From Rothia aerolata (lineage in GTDB: Bacteria > Actinomycetota > Actinomycetes > Actinomycetales > Micrococcaceae): DNA of 64,000 nucleotides. Location of the stretch: positions 124,001 to 188,000 of the forward strand of contig NZ_BMDC01000004.1 of assembly GCF_014635585.1 (NCBI RefSeq), in the 5' to 3' direction. The notes under the pieces are model-generated. The model was not told the origin of the DNA. It searched no databases and worked only from the letters and a program-made list of their open reading frames with translations. Made by a program: the position numbers and the translations under genes. Below are positions 9,656 to 18,577 of this stretch, one piece after another (the stretch's first letter is position 1; each line of letters opens with the position of its first letter).

Positions 9656-10645
9656 ATGGATTCTCCTCGCACCTCAATCATTATGCCCGTCTACAAGACC
9701 GCCCACCGGGTGATCAGCTCAATTGAGTCTGTACTGGCCCAGACCGACCCGGACTTTGAGCTTCTGGTGATCAATGACGGCTCCCCCGATGATTCGGCCC
9801 AGGTTATCAATAGGTTTTTAGAAGAGAACCCTGACCCCCGCGTGCGCTTTTTCAACCGCACGGAGAACCGCGGGGTTTCGGCCACCCGCAACCAGGGGCT
9901 CGATGAGGCCCGCGGTGAATGGATTGCCTTTCTCGATTCTGACGATAAGTATCGACCCCAGTTTCTCGAGAAGCTGCACGGCTACGCCCAGCGGCACAGC
10001 GCGCAGATTGTCACCAGCGTGCTCTCTATTGTGAAGCCCGATGGGTCGGTTACCGACCGCCCCGTCTCTGCACTGGAGGAGATGAGCGGGGACGACGCCG
10101 CCCTGCGCCTGCTCAAAGGGCAGGGCGTGACCCCCTATGTGGCGGATAAGCTGGTGCGGGCAGACCTCTTTGAGGGGGTTCGTTTTCCCTCAGATATTCA
10201 CCGCGGTGAAGACGCTCTGACCACCCTGGCCCTGTGTCTGAAAGCGGAGAAGCTGGTGAGTGCTCCCGAGGTTCAGTACGAGTACCTCATGGATACCGGC
10301 GGGCTCACCTGGGGGCAGGTGACCTCTGTTGATGAGAGCCTGCGCCTGATGGAGGCTCAGAAGCAACTGCTGGGCGAGAAAATGCAGACCCTCAAGGGGC
10401 GACGCGCCTTTGATACCTCCTGGATCATCACCTTTCTCAACAGCTCCCAGCAGGCGCTCTTCAATAACACCGCCGAGGGTAAGCAGACCCTACAGCGCAA
10501 TCGCGAGCTCATTACCTGGAAGCAGATTTTCAATATCCGCTCGGTCAACCTGATGTTCTTTGGTGCCGCAACCCTGTTGAAGGTTTCCCCCACCCTCTAC
10601 CGCCGGGTTTACGGCCTCTATATCAAGCGAACCTACGGACTCTAA
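9656..10645 (+). CDS. GT2 family glycosyltransferase
   Basis: 329 residues with the same plan as the gene at 7537-8517: TSIIMPVYKTAHRVISSIES at the start, VINDGSPDDS, the LDSDD nucleotide-sugar site, and a C-terminal tail VYGLYIKRTYGL. Acceptor and sugar are unknown; the context is surface glycan assembly. It is the only plus-strand gene in this cluster and overlaps the convergent flippase-like gene by 4 bp. Its ATG lies only a few bases from the -35 of the AbiF leader promoter, so the two transcription starts could interfere. Confidence 0.88.
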   Translation: MDSPRTSIIMPVYKTAHRVISSIESVLAQTDPDFELLVINDGSPDDSAQVINRFLEENPDPRVRFFNRTENRGVSATRNQGLDEARGEWIAFLDSDDKYRPQFLEKLHGYAQRHSAQIVTSVLSIVKPDGSVTDRPVSALEEMSGDDAALRLLKGQGVTPYVADKLVRADLFEGVRFPSDIHRGEDALTTLALCLKAEKLVSAPEVQYEYLMDTGGLTWGQVTSVDESLRLMEAQKQLLGEKMQTLKGRRAFDTSWIITFLNSSQQALFNNTAEGKQTLQRNRELITWKQIFNIRSVNLMFFGAATLLKVSPTLYRRVYGLYIKRTYGL

Positions 10646-11952
10646 GCTCTCGATCTCGCGTTGAGCACCAGCCCCGCCATGTGGGTGGTAAAGCCCAGCA
10701 GGGGGCCAACAAACAGGGCCACGATAGAGCGGGGAATCAGGGGCAGGGGTAGGAAGAGGAGCAGTAGGGCAACCACGGCTGCCACCATCCAGCCAAGAAT
10801 GTAGGCTTTGTGCAGGTTCATGGCCAGCACGGCGGTGCCCGAGAGCACCAGAAGCGCCATGATAGCCGAGGCAAAGGTCAGCAACCCCAGAACCCAGCCC
10901 TGGGCAACCTCACCGTAGGCTGAAGCCTCCTCGGGCTTGGGGGCGTAGAGCAGCAAAAAGAGCCAGGGGCCAACCAAAAAGGCGGCAATACCGCCAATCA
11001 CGCCCACCCCCAGCAGGGCACCCACCGGCTTAGCCATAGCAGCCACGGGCCGGTGGCTCTGCTTGAGAAAGAGCGAGATAGCAACGCCTTGAAAAGCCTG
11101 GAGCGGAATCATAATGGGTGAGCGGGTAATAGAAATAGCCAGCACCAGGGCTCCCAGCACCATATCGGCCCGGCTGCCCTTTGCAACGTTCTCGGTTGCC
11201 GCCATCATGAGCGGAAAGCCGGTGGTCAGGGCGGCTGAGGCGGCAGCTGAGCCCATAGCAATCAGGGTATTGACCACCAGTTTCTTAGCCCCCACATCAC
11301 CCCGGGCCGCAAAAGCCTGCCGGGCATGGCGGGAGCTGGCAACCAGCACCACCCAGAGCAGGGCGGGAGATACAGCAGCAGCCTGCAAACCCCAGAGGGA
11401 GCCAGCGAGCAGGCCCACCACCAACATGGCAACAAAACGCCAGATTGCCTCACCACCGTTGATGGTTGCCACCAGGTACCACTTGTGGAGTCCGGCAGCG
11501 CTACCGCTCATTGCCACCTGCACCGAATAGAGCACAACGGCCACAGCCACCGAAACCATGGTGAGCTCAATGTGCTGGTTCAAAAATCGCGCAGCCCAGA
11601 AAGGCGCGGTTGCTAGAAGTAGCAGGGCAACCACAGCGCCAATACCCAGCGCCACCAGGGCGGGGCGGGCACCCGCCGCAGCGGCGTCGTCCTGCCCCCT
11701 ACCTCTACCCAGGGCAGCAGCGCCGACGGCGCGGGTGGTCTCCGAGGCGATACCGCCGATTACCCCGTAGACGCCGAAGAGCAGGGACCAAAAGATCATG
11801 AACTCTGTGACGTCGGCGCTGGGCAGCAGACGTTTAGCGACCAAGGTCGCTACAAAAGCAGAGGCGGCAGAAAGCACCGAAGCGCCGAGAATACCCATAG
11901 ATTCCCCACGGGTAATACTCCGCGCTTCAGCAGAAGATTCCACTTCAGACAT
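10642..11952 (-). CDS. Polysaccharide flippase-like membrane protein (MATE/Wzx-like)
   Basis: 436 residues with about 12 hydrophobic segments and a short charged N-terminus; the first helix pair (ESMGILGASVLSAASAFV) resembles Wzx/MurJ-type lipid-linked oligosaccharide flippases. It would move finished lipid-linked repeat units across the membrane. It begins 2 bp after the stop of the GT2 gene at 11955, as part of one leftward operon starting near 16.1 kb. The family match rests on topology and context more than on motifs. Confidence 0.7.
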   Translation of the reverse strand: MSEVESSAEARSITRGESMGILGASVLSAASAFVATLVAKRLLPSADVTEFMIFWSLLFGVYGVIGGIASETTRAVGAAALGRGRGQDDAAAAGARPALVALGIGAVVALLLLATAPFWAARFLNQHIELTMVSVAVAVVLYSVQVAMSGSAAGLHKWYLVATINGGEAIWRFVAMLVVGLLAGSLWGLQAAAVSPALLWVVLVASSRHARQAFAARGDVGAKKLVVNTLIAMGSAAASAALTTGFPLMMAATENVAKGSRADMVLGALVLAISITRSPIMIPLQAFQGVAISLFLKQSHRPVAAMAKPVGALLGVGVIGGIAAFLVGPWLFLLLYAPKPEEASAYGEVAQGWVLGLLTFASAIMALLVLSGTAVLAMNLHKAYILGWMVAAVVALLLLFLPLPLIPRSIVALFVGPLLGFTTHMAGLVLNARSRA

Positions 11953-11954
11953 AT

Positions 11955-12830
11955 TTACTTAACCAGGTGGTTAGCCAGGTTCTTCACGCCGGTCCACTTC
12001 TTCGCCAGGGCAGCCTTGGGCAGCAGGGTTGCAGCGTGCATTCGTGAGGAGAAGTGCAGGCGGGCAACCTTAGCGGCCTTATTCCAGCCCTTGGCCTGCA
12101 TCTCTGCGGCGATGGTTTCAAAATAGGTGCGCTCCTCGTCAAAGCGGGTGCCCTCAAGGGCGCGCCAGGAGGAATCAGATGCCTTATGACGGCGGTACAT
12201 GAAAGCAACCGCCTCATCGTAGTAGAGGGAGCCGCCGGTCATAGCGACGTCCAGCACCAGAGCCATATCCTGCACCACGTTCAGGCCCTCGCGGAAGCCC
12301 AGACCCACGATGGTCTCGGCACGCCAGCCCAGGGAGGGGAAGTAGAGCCAGTCACCGCGCAGGATGGAGACAGCCAGGTCCTCACCGGAAAGCTCGGTGC
12401 TGGTGTTGGGGCGGTAGAAAGCCTTGGTCTTCTCCACCAGGGTGTTGGAAAGCGCGTTGTTCTCGTCAATCACCACGCAGCCAGGCTGGAAAATCTTGGC
12501 CTCGGGGTGCTCCTCAGCTGCCTTGATGAACCAGTCGATGTAGTTGGGTAGCATCACGTCGTCTGCACCCATCACAGTTACCAGCTCATTCTCCACAAAG
12601 GTCAGAGCCTTGGTGTAGTTGCCGTTGGCACCCAGGTTCTTCTCGTTGCGCATGTAGGTAATACGCTCGTCATTCAGCGACTCAAACCAGCCGGGAATCG
12701 AATCGTCGGGGTAGCCGTCGTCCACCACAATCAGGCGCCAGTCCGGGTTAGTCTGACCCAGAACGGAGCGCACCGCCTGCTTCATGAAATCGACGTCGCC
12801 GTAGTACGGGAACAACACATCAACGGTCAT
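11955..12830 (-). CDS. GT2 family glycosyltransferase
   Basis: 291 residues. The GT-A core starts with VDVLFPYYGDVDFMKQAVRS and VVDDGYPDDS, and the metal/nucleotide site is MGADDVMLPNYI. The second half (YMRNEKNLGANGNYT, FMYRRHKASDS) is as in glycosyltransferases of capsule or rhamnan-type clusters. It overlaps the upstream DUF2304 gene by 11 bp and has AGGAG just before its ATG, so the two are translationally linked. Confidence 0.87.
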   Translation of the reverse strand: MTVDVLFPYYGDVDFMKQAVRSVLGQTNPDWRLIVVDDGYPDDSIPGWFESLNDERITYMRNEKNLGANGNYTKALTFVENELVTVMGADDVMLPNYIDWFIKAAEEHPEAKIFQPGCVVIDENNALSNTLVEKTKAFYRPNTSTELSGEDLAVSILRGDWLYFPSLGWRAETIVGLGFREGLNVVQDMALVLDVAMTGGSLYYDEAVAFMYRRHKASDSSWRALEGTRFDEERTYFETIAAEMQAKGWNKAAKVARLHFSSRMHAATLLPKAALAKKWTGVKNLANHLVK

Positions 12831-13245
12831 TTTTACTCCTGTGTTCAGGGTTGAGGTGATCAGAATCTGTTGCTTTCACAGACCCGCCCGAGGGGCGGCG
12901 GTCAGCGGGGCTGCCCTGTTCCAGGCTCGCCCGCAGAATGGAGACTTCTTCGGCCAGAGTTCGGGCCTCATCGGAAATCTTAGAAACTTCCAGGGTCAGG
13001 TGCAGGCACACCCCAATAAGCATCAGAATGGCCAGCATAAAGAGCAGGTTGACCGGCACAATCACACCGGTAATATCGGCCAGCCACCACAGCAGGCTGG
13101 GAAAGAGCGCCAGCACAATAATAATGGCGGAGACCCCCAGCCACAGGGCTGCGTATTTCTCTTTCATCTTCTGGTTGCGCACCTGCGCAAAGACCATTAC
13201 GAAAATAATCAGAGAGAGAATCAGAAACAGAATATTTGAGGGCAT
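12820..13245 (-). CDS. DUF2304 membrane protein
   Basis: 141 residues with three membrane segments (about 3-20, 34-54, 67-85) and a charged, coiled C-terminal tail. DUF2304 proteins are routinely paired with a DPM1-like GT2 enzyme, as here, in surface-polymer loci, and are thought to help polyprenyl-phosphate sugar transfer; the exact role is not known. I chose the ATG at 13245, which shares its A with the TAA of the upstream gene (TAATG). A longer frame from 13398 would lie inside that gene. Confidence 0.82.
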   Translation of the reverse strand: MPSNILFLILSLIIFVMVFAQVRNQKMKEKYAALWLGVSAIIIVLALFPSLLWWLADITGVIVPVNLLFMLAILMLIGVCLHLTLEVSKISDEARTLAEEVSILRASLEQGSPADRRPSGGSVKATDSDHLNPEHRSKNDR

Positions 13246-13985
13246 TAGTTCTCTTCCACCGATGCTTTCTTGCGGGTCATCGAAATACCAAAGGCAAAGA
13301 AAGAGCGCACCAGGTAGACCGCGGACTTCAGCGGACCAGAGGACGGCGTGCCCCCCTGTCGTTCGCGCATCTGCACGGGCACCTGAATTACCCTGCACCC
13401 AGCGCGGATTGCCATGACGGTTGAATCGATGGTGTCGCCCAGATACTCTGCGGGGAAGAACTCGCAGTACTGGTTAATGCCCCTGCGGTTGACGGCACGA
13501 AAGCCCGAGGTGACGTCGGTAAACTTTTCACCAGAGATTCTGGTGAACATCACCGACAGCAGCCCCATAGCCCATTTGCGGGGGCCTTTGACCTCGTAGT
13601 TATCTGCTTCGGCAAAGCGGGAACCAATCACAATATCGGCTTTCTCAAGCCCGCGCAGAAGAACCTCGATGTATTCCGGCGGGTGCTGACCGTCGGAGTC
13701 CATCTGCATAGCGACGTCATAGTCCATCCGCTGGGCATACTTGTAGCCGGTGCGCATGGCCGCACCCACGCCCATGTTGTAGGGCAGGTCAATCACAAAG
13801 GCACCGGCGGCTTTAGCCACCGCCGAGGTGTTATCTGTGGAACCGTCGTTAATCACCACGAGGTCTACCCAGGGTACCTTGGCGCGCAGATCGGCGATTG
13901 AGGCGCCGATAGCTTCTTCCTCGTTCCAGGCAGGCATGATAACGAGAACTCGTGGCTTGCCCACGGGCTGCGAAGATTCGTTCAT
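13245..13985 (-). CDS. GT2 glycosyltransferase, DPM1-like (polyprenyl-phosphate sugar synthase)
   Basis: 246 residues. VLVIMPAWNEEEAIGASI and VVINDGSTDNTSAVAKAAG begin the GT-A fold; MQMDSDGQHPPEYI holds the DXD site (about 97-101). FTDVTSGFRAVNRRG is the characteristic motif of dolichol-phosphate-mannose-synthase-like enzymes. It likely makes a polyprenyl-phosphate-linked sugar for transfer outside the cell. The short final helical region is not a full membrane domain, and the neighbouring DUF2304 protein may supply one. A TTG codon directly before the ATG gives an alternative start one residue earlier. Confidence 0.88.
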   Translation of the reverse strand: MNESSQPVGKPRVLVIMPAWNEEEAIGASIADLRAKVPWVDLVVINDGSTDNTSAVAKAAGAFVIDLPYNMGVGAAMRTGYKYAQRMDYDVAMQMDSDGQHPPEYIEVLLRGLEKADIVIGSRFAEADNYEVKGPRKWAMGLLSVMFTRISGEKFTDVTSGFRAVNRRGINQYCEFFPAEYLGDTIDSTVMAIRAGCRVIQVPVQMRERQGGTPSSGPLKSAVYLVRSFFAFGISMTRKKASVEEN

Positions 13986-14079
13986 CAAGTGCTCTGCTCC
14001 AAGGTGGCGGTTAGGTGCAGGTAAACCTGCGGGTAAAGTCGGTTTTCAGTTTATCAGCTCACTACCCACCAGTAGCGCT

Positions 14080-16104
14080 CTACTCGCAGGCGGTGATTTC
14101 GTAGAGTTTAGCGCCGCCAGCCCTGTACACCTCTTGAACAACACCGTTTTCCACGAGTTCCTCAAAACCGGGGTACCAGGTTCGATGATCGGCATCGTTG
14201 ACCTCTACATGGCCGAACTCCAGGTAGTAGCCCAGGTTCTCATCATTCACAATTTGGCAAACCTTAGGGTCAACATTTGCCTGGTTCAGGTGCTGATAGA
14301 TATAGGATTCATCTGCCGTTGGATCATCGGCCCCCATCACGTGGTAGCTGGTCACCTCACGGTTTGCATAAGCGTAGGCCAGGGAGCCGCCGTTGAAGGC
14401 CTGCACCACAATGGTTTTGTCTTCTGGCACAAAATCATCTAGGTGCTGAAGAATGTTCTCTTCGTCAGGGCTCAGAAGTTCAGATTCGCTGTTGGGTGCG
14501 TACTTCCAAAAAGACTGCGCGATGTAGTTCTGTAAGGGGGCGGCTGTCTGAAGTAGATAAGCGAGGACGACCGCGGCCACGGTTCCCGAGACCAGAGCGG
14601 CTTCTGCCGGCTCAAGTTTGCCCCGAAAAAGCCGAGCGGGTTCTAGTGCAGAGGTTTTCTCTGCTAGCTTCTGGCAACCATAGGCAACGAAAATGAGGGT
14701 GACCGTGGGAATCAGCGCCGCCACGCGGAAAGCGTCGTTGTACCAGACGCCCACCACGTCGTAGCGGCCGTCTGCCCAGTCCAGGGAGTTGACCGCAGCG
14801 TAGAAGTAAGCCAGTACAGCCCAGGTACCGAAGATCCAGTAAAGGCGGTTCTTGGCAAGAACCAGAAAGAAAGCGCCAACAACAAATAGAGCAGTAACCA
14901 CCCACAGGGGTTTCGAGGTGGCAAGAGACTGGTTGAAGAACATTTCTCCCAGCGCCTGGGCCTGGGTTTTCTCGGGGTTCCACATTGCGCCAGCTTCTTC
15001 GGGGGGTCGAATCACACCCCAGAGGTAGCTAACAAAGAAGTAGAGTCCCACTAGGGCAATCGACTGAAGAACAGCCACCCAAACAGGTATTTCTCTCCGA
15101 ACAGCGGCCACAACCTGCAACACCAAGCGTGCAGCGAAAATTGGCACCACCAAAGCGAGCATAGACATGATGGCATTGGGGTGGGCCAGGCTCACGCCCA
15201 ATGCCACGAAAATACCCAGAAAGACTGACTGCGCAGTTGCCAGGTAGCGTACCAGCCCCACTTGGAAGAGCTGGGCCATCATACCTATGCCGACGGGCAC
15301 CAGCGCGTACCCCAGCAGGTTGGGGTAAAGCACACCGTGGTAGGTCAGCAGAAAAGGAAAGGCCGGCATAGCGGAGGCAGCAATACCGGTAACCGCCAGG
15401 GCAAAACGACCGGCAGGAAAGATGCTGCGCACCATATAAATCAGGGCAAGCGGCCAAACCACTGTGGAAACTACCAACACAAAAGCGTTGGTAGCAACGG
15501 GAATTGTTGACCCCGTATTCATAAAAATCAGTGAGACAAAATCATGCCAAGCGGTGGGGTAAAAGCCTGCCTCACCACCGCGGGCAGTCATCGTGCCCAC
15601 AAACAGCGCTGACCCATTGCCCTCATCGGCAATGTACCGCACCGCATTCAAGTGAAAAATATTGTCCCAGGTCTGAGAAATCCAGTCGGGCTGCCCCAGA
15701 GCATTGGTCATATTGCGCAGAAGGAATATAAAGCTGAGGGCGACGGCAACATAGTGCCAGGCCTGCACTCTCACCGACCAGGTCATGGGGGTCAGCGCAA
15801 TCGAGCCGCTCAAGCGGCGTCCTGCAGGAGCATCCAGCAGACCCGCTTTCTGCAACCCGTATACCACCGCGAACCCCAGGGCGGCCACTACCAGCGCAAG
15901 CGCAAAAGGCACCCACAGGGCCCAGCGCACACCCACCATAGGGGCAGCGATTGCGCTGACTGCCATCAGTGCCGTTGAGATAGCGGGGGCAATGGCCAGG
16001 GCATCAAATCCCCGCAAACGGGTAGCGCATGTTACGAGAAGACCCGGCACAAACACCAGCAAAATTCCCACCACAAAAGGAAGCAGGGCAGGCAACCAGC
16101 TCAT
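14080..16104 (-). CDS. Large polytopic membrane protein, DUF6541-like (GT-C-like fold?)
   Basis: 674 residues: about 13 membrane segments over the first 500 residues, then a soluble extracytoplasmic domain of some 150 residues ending in KLYEITACE. I recognise this plan as that of actinobacterial DUF6541-type proteins, which resemble GT-C transferases and sit in surface-glycan loci; it may use the polyprenyl-linked sugar made by the next gene. Candidate catalytic acids lie in the first outer loop (LGQPDWISQTWDNIFHLN). A strong GGAGGAG precedes the ATG. It is the first gene of the leftward glycan operon. Confidence 0.72.
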   Translation of the reverse strand: MSWLPALLPFVVGILLVFVPGLLVTCATRLRGFDALAIAPAISTALMAVSAIAAPMVGVRWALWVPFALALVVAALGFAVVYGLQKAGLLDAPAGRRLSGSIALTPMTWSVRVQAWHYVAVALSFIFLLRNMTNALGQPDWISQTWDNIFHLNAVRYIADEGNGSALFVGTMTARGGEAGFYPTAWHDFVSLIFMNTGSTIPVATNAFVLVVSTVVWPLALIYMVRSIFPAGRFALAVTGIAASAMPAFPFLLTYHGVLYPNLLGYALVPVGIGMMAQLFQVGLVRYLATAQSVFLGIFVALGVSLAHPNAIMSMLALVVPIFAARLVLQVVAAVRREIPVWVAVLQSIALVGLYFFVSYLWGVIRPPEEAGAMWNPEKTQAQALGEMFFNQSLATSKPLWVVTALFVVGAFFLVLAKNRLYWIFGTWAVLAYFYAAVNSLDWADGRYDVVGVWYNDAFRVAALIPTVTLIFVAYGCQKLAEKTSALEPARLFRGKLEPAEAALVSGTVAAVVLAYLLQTAAPLQNYIAQSFWKYAPNSESELLSPDEENILQHLDDFVPEDKTIVVQAFNGGSLAYAYANREVTSYHVMGADDPTADESYIYQHLNQANVDPKVCQIVNDENLGYYLEFGHVEVNDADHRTWYPGFEELVENGVVQEVYRAGGAKLYEITACE

Positions 16105-16341
16105 AGATCTCCTCCAACAAATAGCGCTAACTACACAAGTTTATAAGCACGGAAGCTCCCCGGCGTACAGCTGGAGCAAATACCCAAGTTTCTGAGGGGA
16201 AACACACGGGTTTCAAAGAGCCCCGGGCATGGCGTAATAAAGCCTGTTCACATTACATAAAACGCAACATCATGGCTTAAATCCCGGGCGAGTTCTAGTC
16301 TGAATGAATATAAGACCGGAACCCGAGGGAGTGCTGAGAAC

Positions 16342-16875
16342 ATGACCCATCAAACCATTGAAACCACCCATCTCGATAAGACAGATGCCGACCGTTTTAA
16401 AGAAGCCTTTGGCGCTCAGGCTGCCGGCGTAGCGATTATTACCGCTATCGGTAGCGATGGTAAGCCCGCCGGTATCACCCTCTCTTCCCTCTCATCTGTT
16501 TCGGCTGACCCCGCGATGGTTGCCTTCTCTTTCCAGGCGCGCAAGGGCACCCCCGAACGTATTGCCGACTCGGCATCTTTTCTCATTCACCTGGTAGATG
16601 CCGAGAACGTGCTCATTGCCAAGAACTTTGCCAACACCAACTACCCCAAGTTTGAAGACGAATCCACCTACGAATTTCTAGAAACCGGCGAGCCCATGCT
16701 CAAGGGCTTTGGCCGAGTTTTCCGCGTGGAGCCGGTTTCGGTGGTTGAGGCCAACCCGGCAATTGTCTTTCTGGCCAAGGTTACCGACTTTGTGAAACAC
16801 GAACCGCAGGGCGCCACCCCGGTGGTCTACCACGCGCGCAAGTTCCACCAGCTGGGTGAGCACTACGAAATCTAA
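16342..16875 (+). CDS. Flavin reductase-like domain protein
   Basis: 177 residues covering one flavin-reductase-like FMN-binding split barrel: FKEAFGAQAAGVAIITA, GITLSSLSSVSADPAMVAFSF (flavin phosphate contact), and YHARKFHQL near the end. It would reduce FMN with NAD(P)H, either as the small partner of a two-component monooxygenase or on its own. No oxygenase is adjacent. GGAG lies about 10 nt before the ATG. Confidence 0.85.
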   Translation: MTHQTIETTHLDKTDADRFKEAFGAQAAGVAIITAIGSDGKPAGITLSSLSSVSADPAMVAFSFQARKGTPERIADSASFLIHLVDAENVLIAKNFANTNYPKFEDESTYEFLETGEPMLKGFGRVFRVEPVSVVEANPAIVFLAKVTDFVKHEPQGATPVVYHARKFHQLGEHYEI

Positions 16876-16877
16876 CG

Positions 16878-16934
16878 CGAGCGGTGGATTTTAGGCTTAA
16901 ATTTGCAAGAATTAAGCCTAAAATCCACCGTTCG
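16878..16934. repeat. Palindromic element, copy 2
   Basis: Arms at 16878-16900 and 16912-16934 (one G.T pair) around an 11-nt loop. The arm is the same sequence as the element at 940-996 apart from one base. It starts 2 nt after the flavin reductase stop and ends 25 nt before argE, so it probably ends the first transcript. Confidence 0.8.
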
Positions 16935-16959
16935 GCCACAGAAGCAGAAAGGCACCCTC

Positions 16960-18189
16960 ATGACTGATCTCCCCGCCTCCTACCCCTGGATTGAAAAGCT
17001 TGTTTCTCTGCCGACCATCGCAGAAACCTCTAACCTCGAGCTGATTCAGCTGGTAGCTGCCGAGTTTGAGAAGTACGGGTTTGAGCCGCACCTGACCTAC
17101 AGTGACGACGCTCAGCGGGCCAATCTGTTCGTGACCGTTCCTGCCGCCGATGGGTCGCAGCAGGGCGGGCTAGTGATTTCCGGCCACACCGATGTGGTGC
17201 CGGTTGAGGGTCAGCCCTGGGACACCGACCCCTTCACCCCCACCGTCAAAGACGGCAAAATTTTTGGCCGCGGCGTAGCGGACATGAAGTCTTACCTGGC
17301 AGTGGCGCTGTGGCTCCTACCCGAGATTGCTCGAGCCCAGCTCACAAAGCCTCTGCACTTTGCCTTTACCTACGACGAAGAGATTGCCTGCGTGGGCGCT
17401 CCCCGCATGCTAGAAGACCTCAAAAAGCGCGGTATCAAGCCTGACTTTGCGATTATTGGCGAGCCCTCTAGCATGTATCCGATTGCCGCCCACAAGGGCG
17501 CCCATCGAGGCCGGGCGACCTTCACCGGCGTCGTCAAGCACGGTTCCCTCGCCCCGCACGGCGTCAACGCTGTGGCAGCTGCCGGAAAGTTCATTGCCTT
17601 TATTGAGGATCTTGCAGATTCCTGGCTTGAGAAGGGCCCCTTTGACGAGGGATTTGTTACCCCCACTTCCACCGCCGGCGCCAACTTTGTGCGCGGCGGC
17701 CTACAGTACAACATCGTGGGCGAGACCGCCGTGGTGGAGTACGACTTCCGCACGATTCCCGCCACCACCACTGACGAGGTGGTGAAGCTGGTGGAGCAGA
17801 AGCTCTTTGAAAACCTGCTACCCGAGCTGCGCGCCAAGGCAGAACGCGCCGAGCGCCTCTCGGGGGCTGAGCCGGGCAGCCTGCAAGAGAAGGTGGGCAT
17901 CACCCACGAGCTGCTGGCGGCTGTTCCCGCGCTAGATACCGCCAAGGACGACGCGGTGCTGGCTCTCGGCGCGCAGCTGGTTGACCGCCCTGAGGTTCTT
18001 TCTTCTGACCTGGTGAAGGTCACCTACGGCACCGAGGCGGGCCAGTTTCAGAGGGCCGGTATTAATGCCATTGTGTGCGGCCCCGGCGATATTGCCCAGG
18101 CCCACGGGGCAAATGAGTGGGTTGAGATTTCTCAGATTGAAGAGTGCGAGCGGTTTATGCAGCGTGTGCTCGACTGGGCGCAGAGCTAA
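16960..18189 (+). CDS. argE: Acetylornithine deacetylase (M20 family)
   Basis: 409 residues. It would hydrolyse N-acetylornithine to ornithine. Metal site residues are visible: SGHTDVVP (H, D near residue 80), GRGVADMKS (second Asp), TYDEEIACVGA (general-base Glu and metal Glu), and the dimerisation domain begins at KGAHRG. SGHTDVVPVEGQPWDTDPF is typical of ArgE rather than DapE. In the dimerisation domain HGSLAPHGVNA stands where most ArgE proteins have HSS and PQG. I chose the ATG at 16960 with AGAAAGG upstream; the longer frame runs through the palindromic repeat. No other arginine gene is nearby, so related M20 amidohydrolase activities stay possible. Confidence 0.82.
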   Translation: MTDLPASYPWIEKLVSLPTIAETSNLELIQLVAAEFEKYGFEPHLTYSDDAQRANLFVTVPAADGSQQGGLVISGHTDVVPVEGQPWDTDPFTPTVKDGKIFGRGVADMKSYLAVALWLLPEIARAQLTKPLHFAFTYDEEIACVGAPRMLEDLKKRGIKPDFAIIGEPSSMYPIAAHKGAHRGRATFTGVVKHGSLAPHGVNAVAAAGKFIAFIEDLADSWLEKGPFDEGFVTPTSTAGANFVRGGLQYNIVGETAVVEYDFRTIPATTTDEVVKLVEQKLFENLLPELRAKAERAERLSGAEPGSLQEKVGITHELLAAVPALDTAKDDAVLALGAQLVDRPEVLSSDLVKVTYGTEAGQFQRAGINAIVCGPGDIAQAHGANEWVEISQIEECERFMQRVLDWAQS

Positions 18190-18252
18190 GTCCGTCTAGG
18201 GATTTGAGTCCCAGGGTTCCCGCGAGAGGCGATTTTTCTGCCCATAAAAAAG

Positions 18253-18295
18253 AGAAGCGGTGGCTGTACACTTCGCAAAAACAGCCACCGCTTCT
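18253..18295. terminator. Intrinsic terminator after argE
   Basis: Perfect 15-bp arms at 18253-18267 and 18281-18295 with a 13-nt loop, an A-run in front and a T/A-rich tail behind, so it can act in both directions. Confidence 0.8.
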
Positions 18296-18317
18296 TATAA
18301 AGTCCCATGTAAAAAGT

Positions 18318-18348
18318 TCTTGGCCCACCATGGGGGAATCTAGGCCAA
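18318..18348 (-). terminator. Possible second leftward terminator
   Basis: CTTGGCC/GGCCAAG stem that on the minus strand is followed by AACTTTTT. It lies downstream of VanZ and of the structured RNA described next. Confidence 0.4.
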
Positions 18349-18360
18349 GCCGTGTTGTCG

Positions 18361-18443
18361 AAAAAAGAGGCGATACCCTCGGGGTTGCCAGCAGGTTCGG
18401 AACTAGGGGGAAACCTTACCTGCACTCCTGCAACCACTTCAAA
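18361..18443 (-). ncRNA. Structured RNA candidate with attenuator-like pairing
   Basis: On the minus strand, GGTTGC (18435-18430) pairs with GCAACC (18388-18383) and encloses GCAGGT/ACCTGC (18423-18418 with 18396-18391). The GCAACC arm is also the 5' arm of a following stem (18389-18369) that ends in TCTTTTTT, so the two structures exclude each other, as in an attenuator. An extended -10-like TGTGATAAT lies just upstream. It may be a small RNA or the 3' UTR of the VanZ gene; no gene follows in this direction for 2 kb. Confidence 0.35.
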
Positions 18444-18577
18444 AAATTATCACAGCGAAAATTAGATTGCACTGGCAATCAGGTAAAAACTTTCTCCGTC
18501 ATTAAAACTACTAGTCAGAACCACCTTTTAAGGGAAAATTTTTAGAGGTTCGGGCGAGTCGTTTAAGCGACAAATCG
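18444..18577. other. AT-rich intergenic DNA
   Basis: Apart from a small GATTGC/GCAATC stem, nothing recognisable lies between the structured RNA and the end of the VanZ-like gene. Confidence 0.5.

Noticed and set aside
18144-18545. 133-residue frame over the end of argE
   Set aside because: It crosses the argE terminator and the structured RNA region; coding appearance stops at the argE end.
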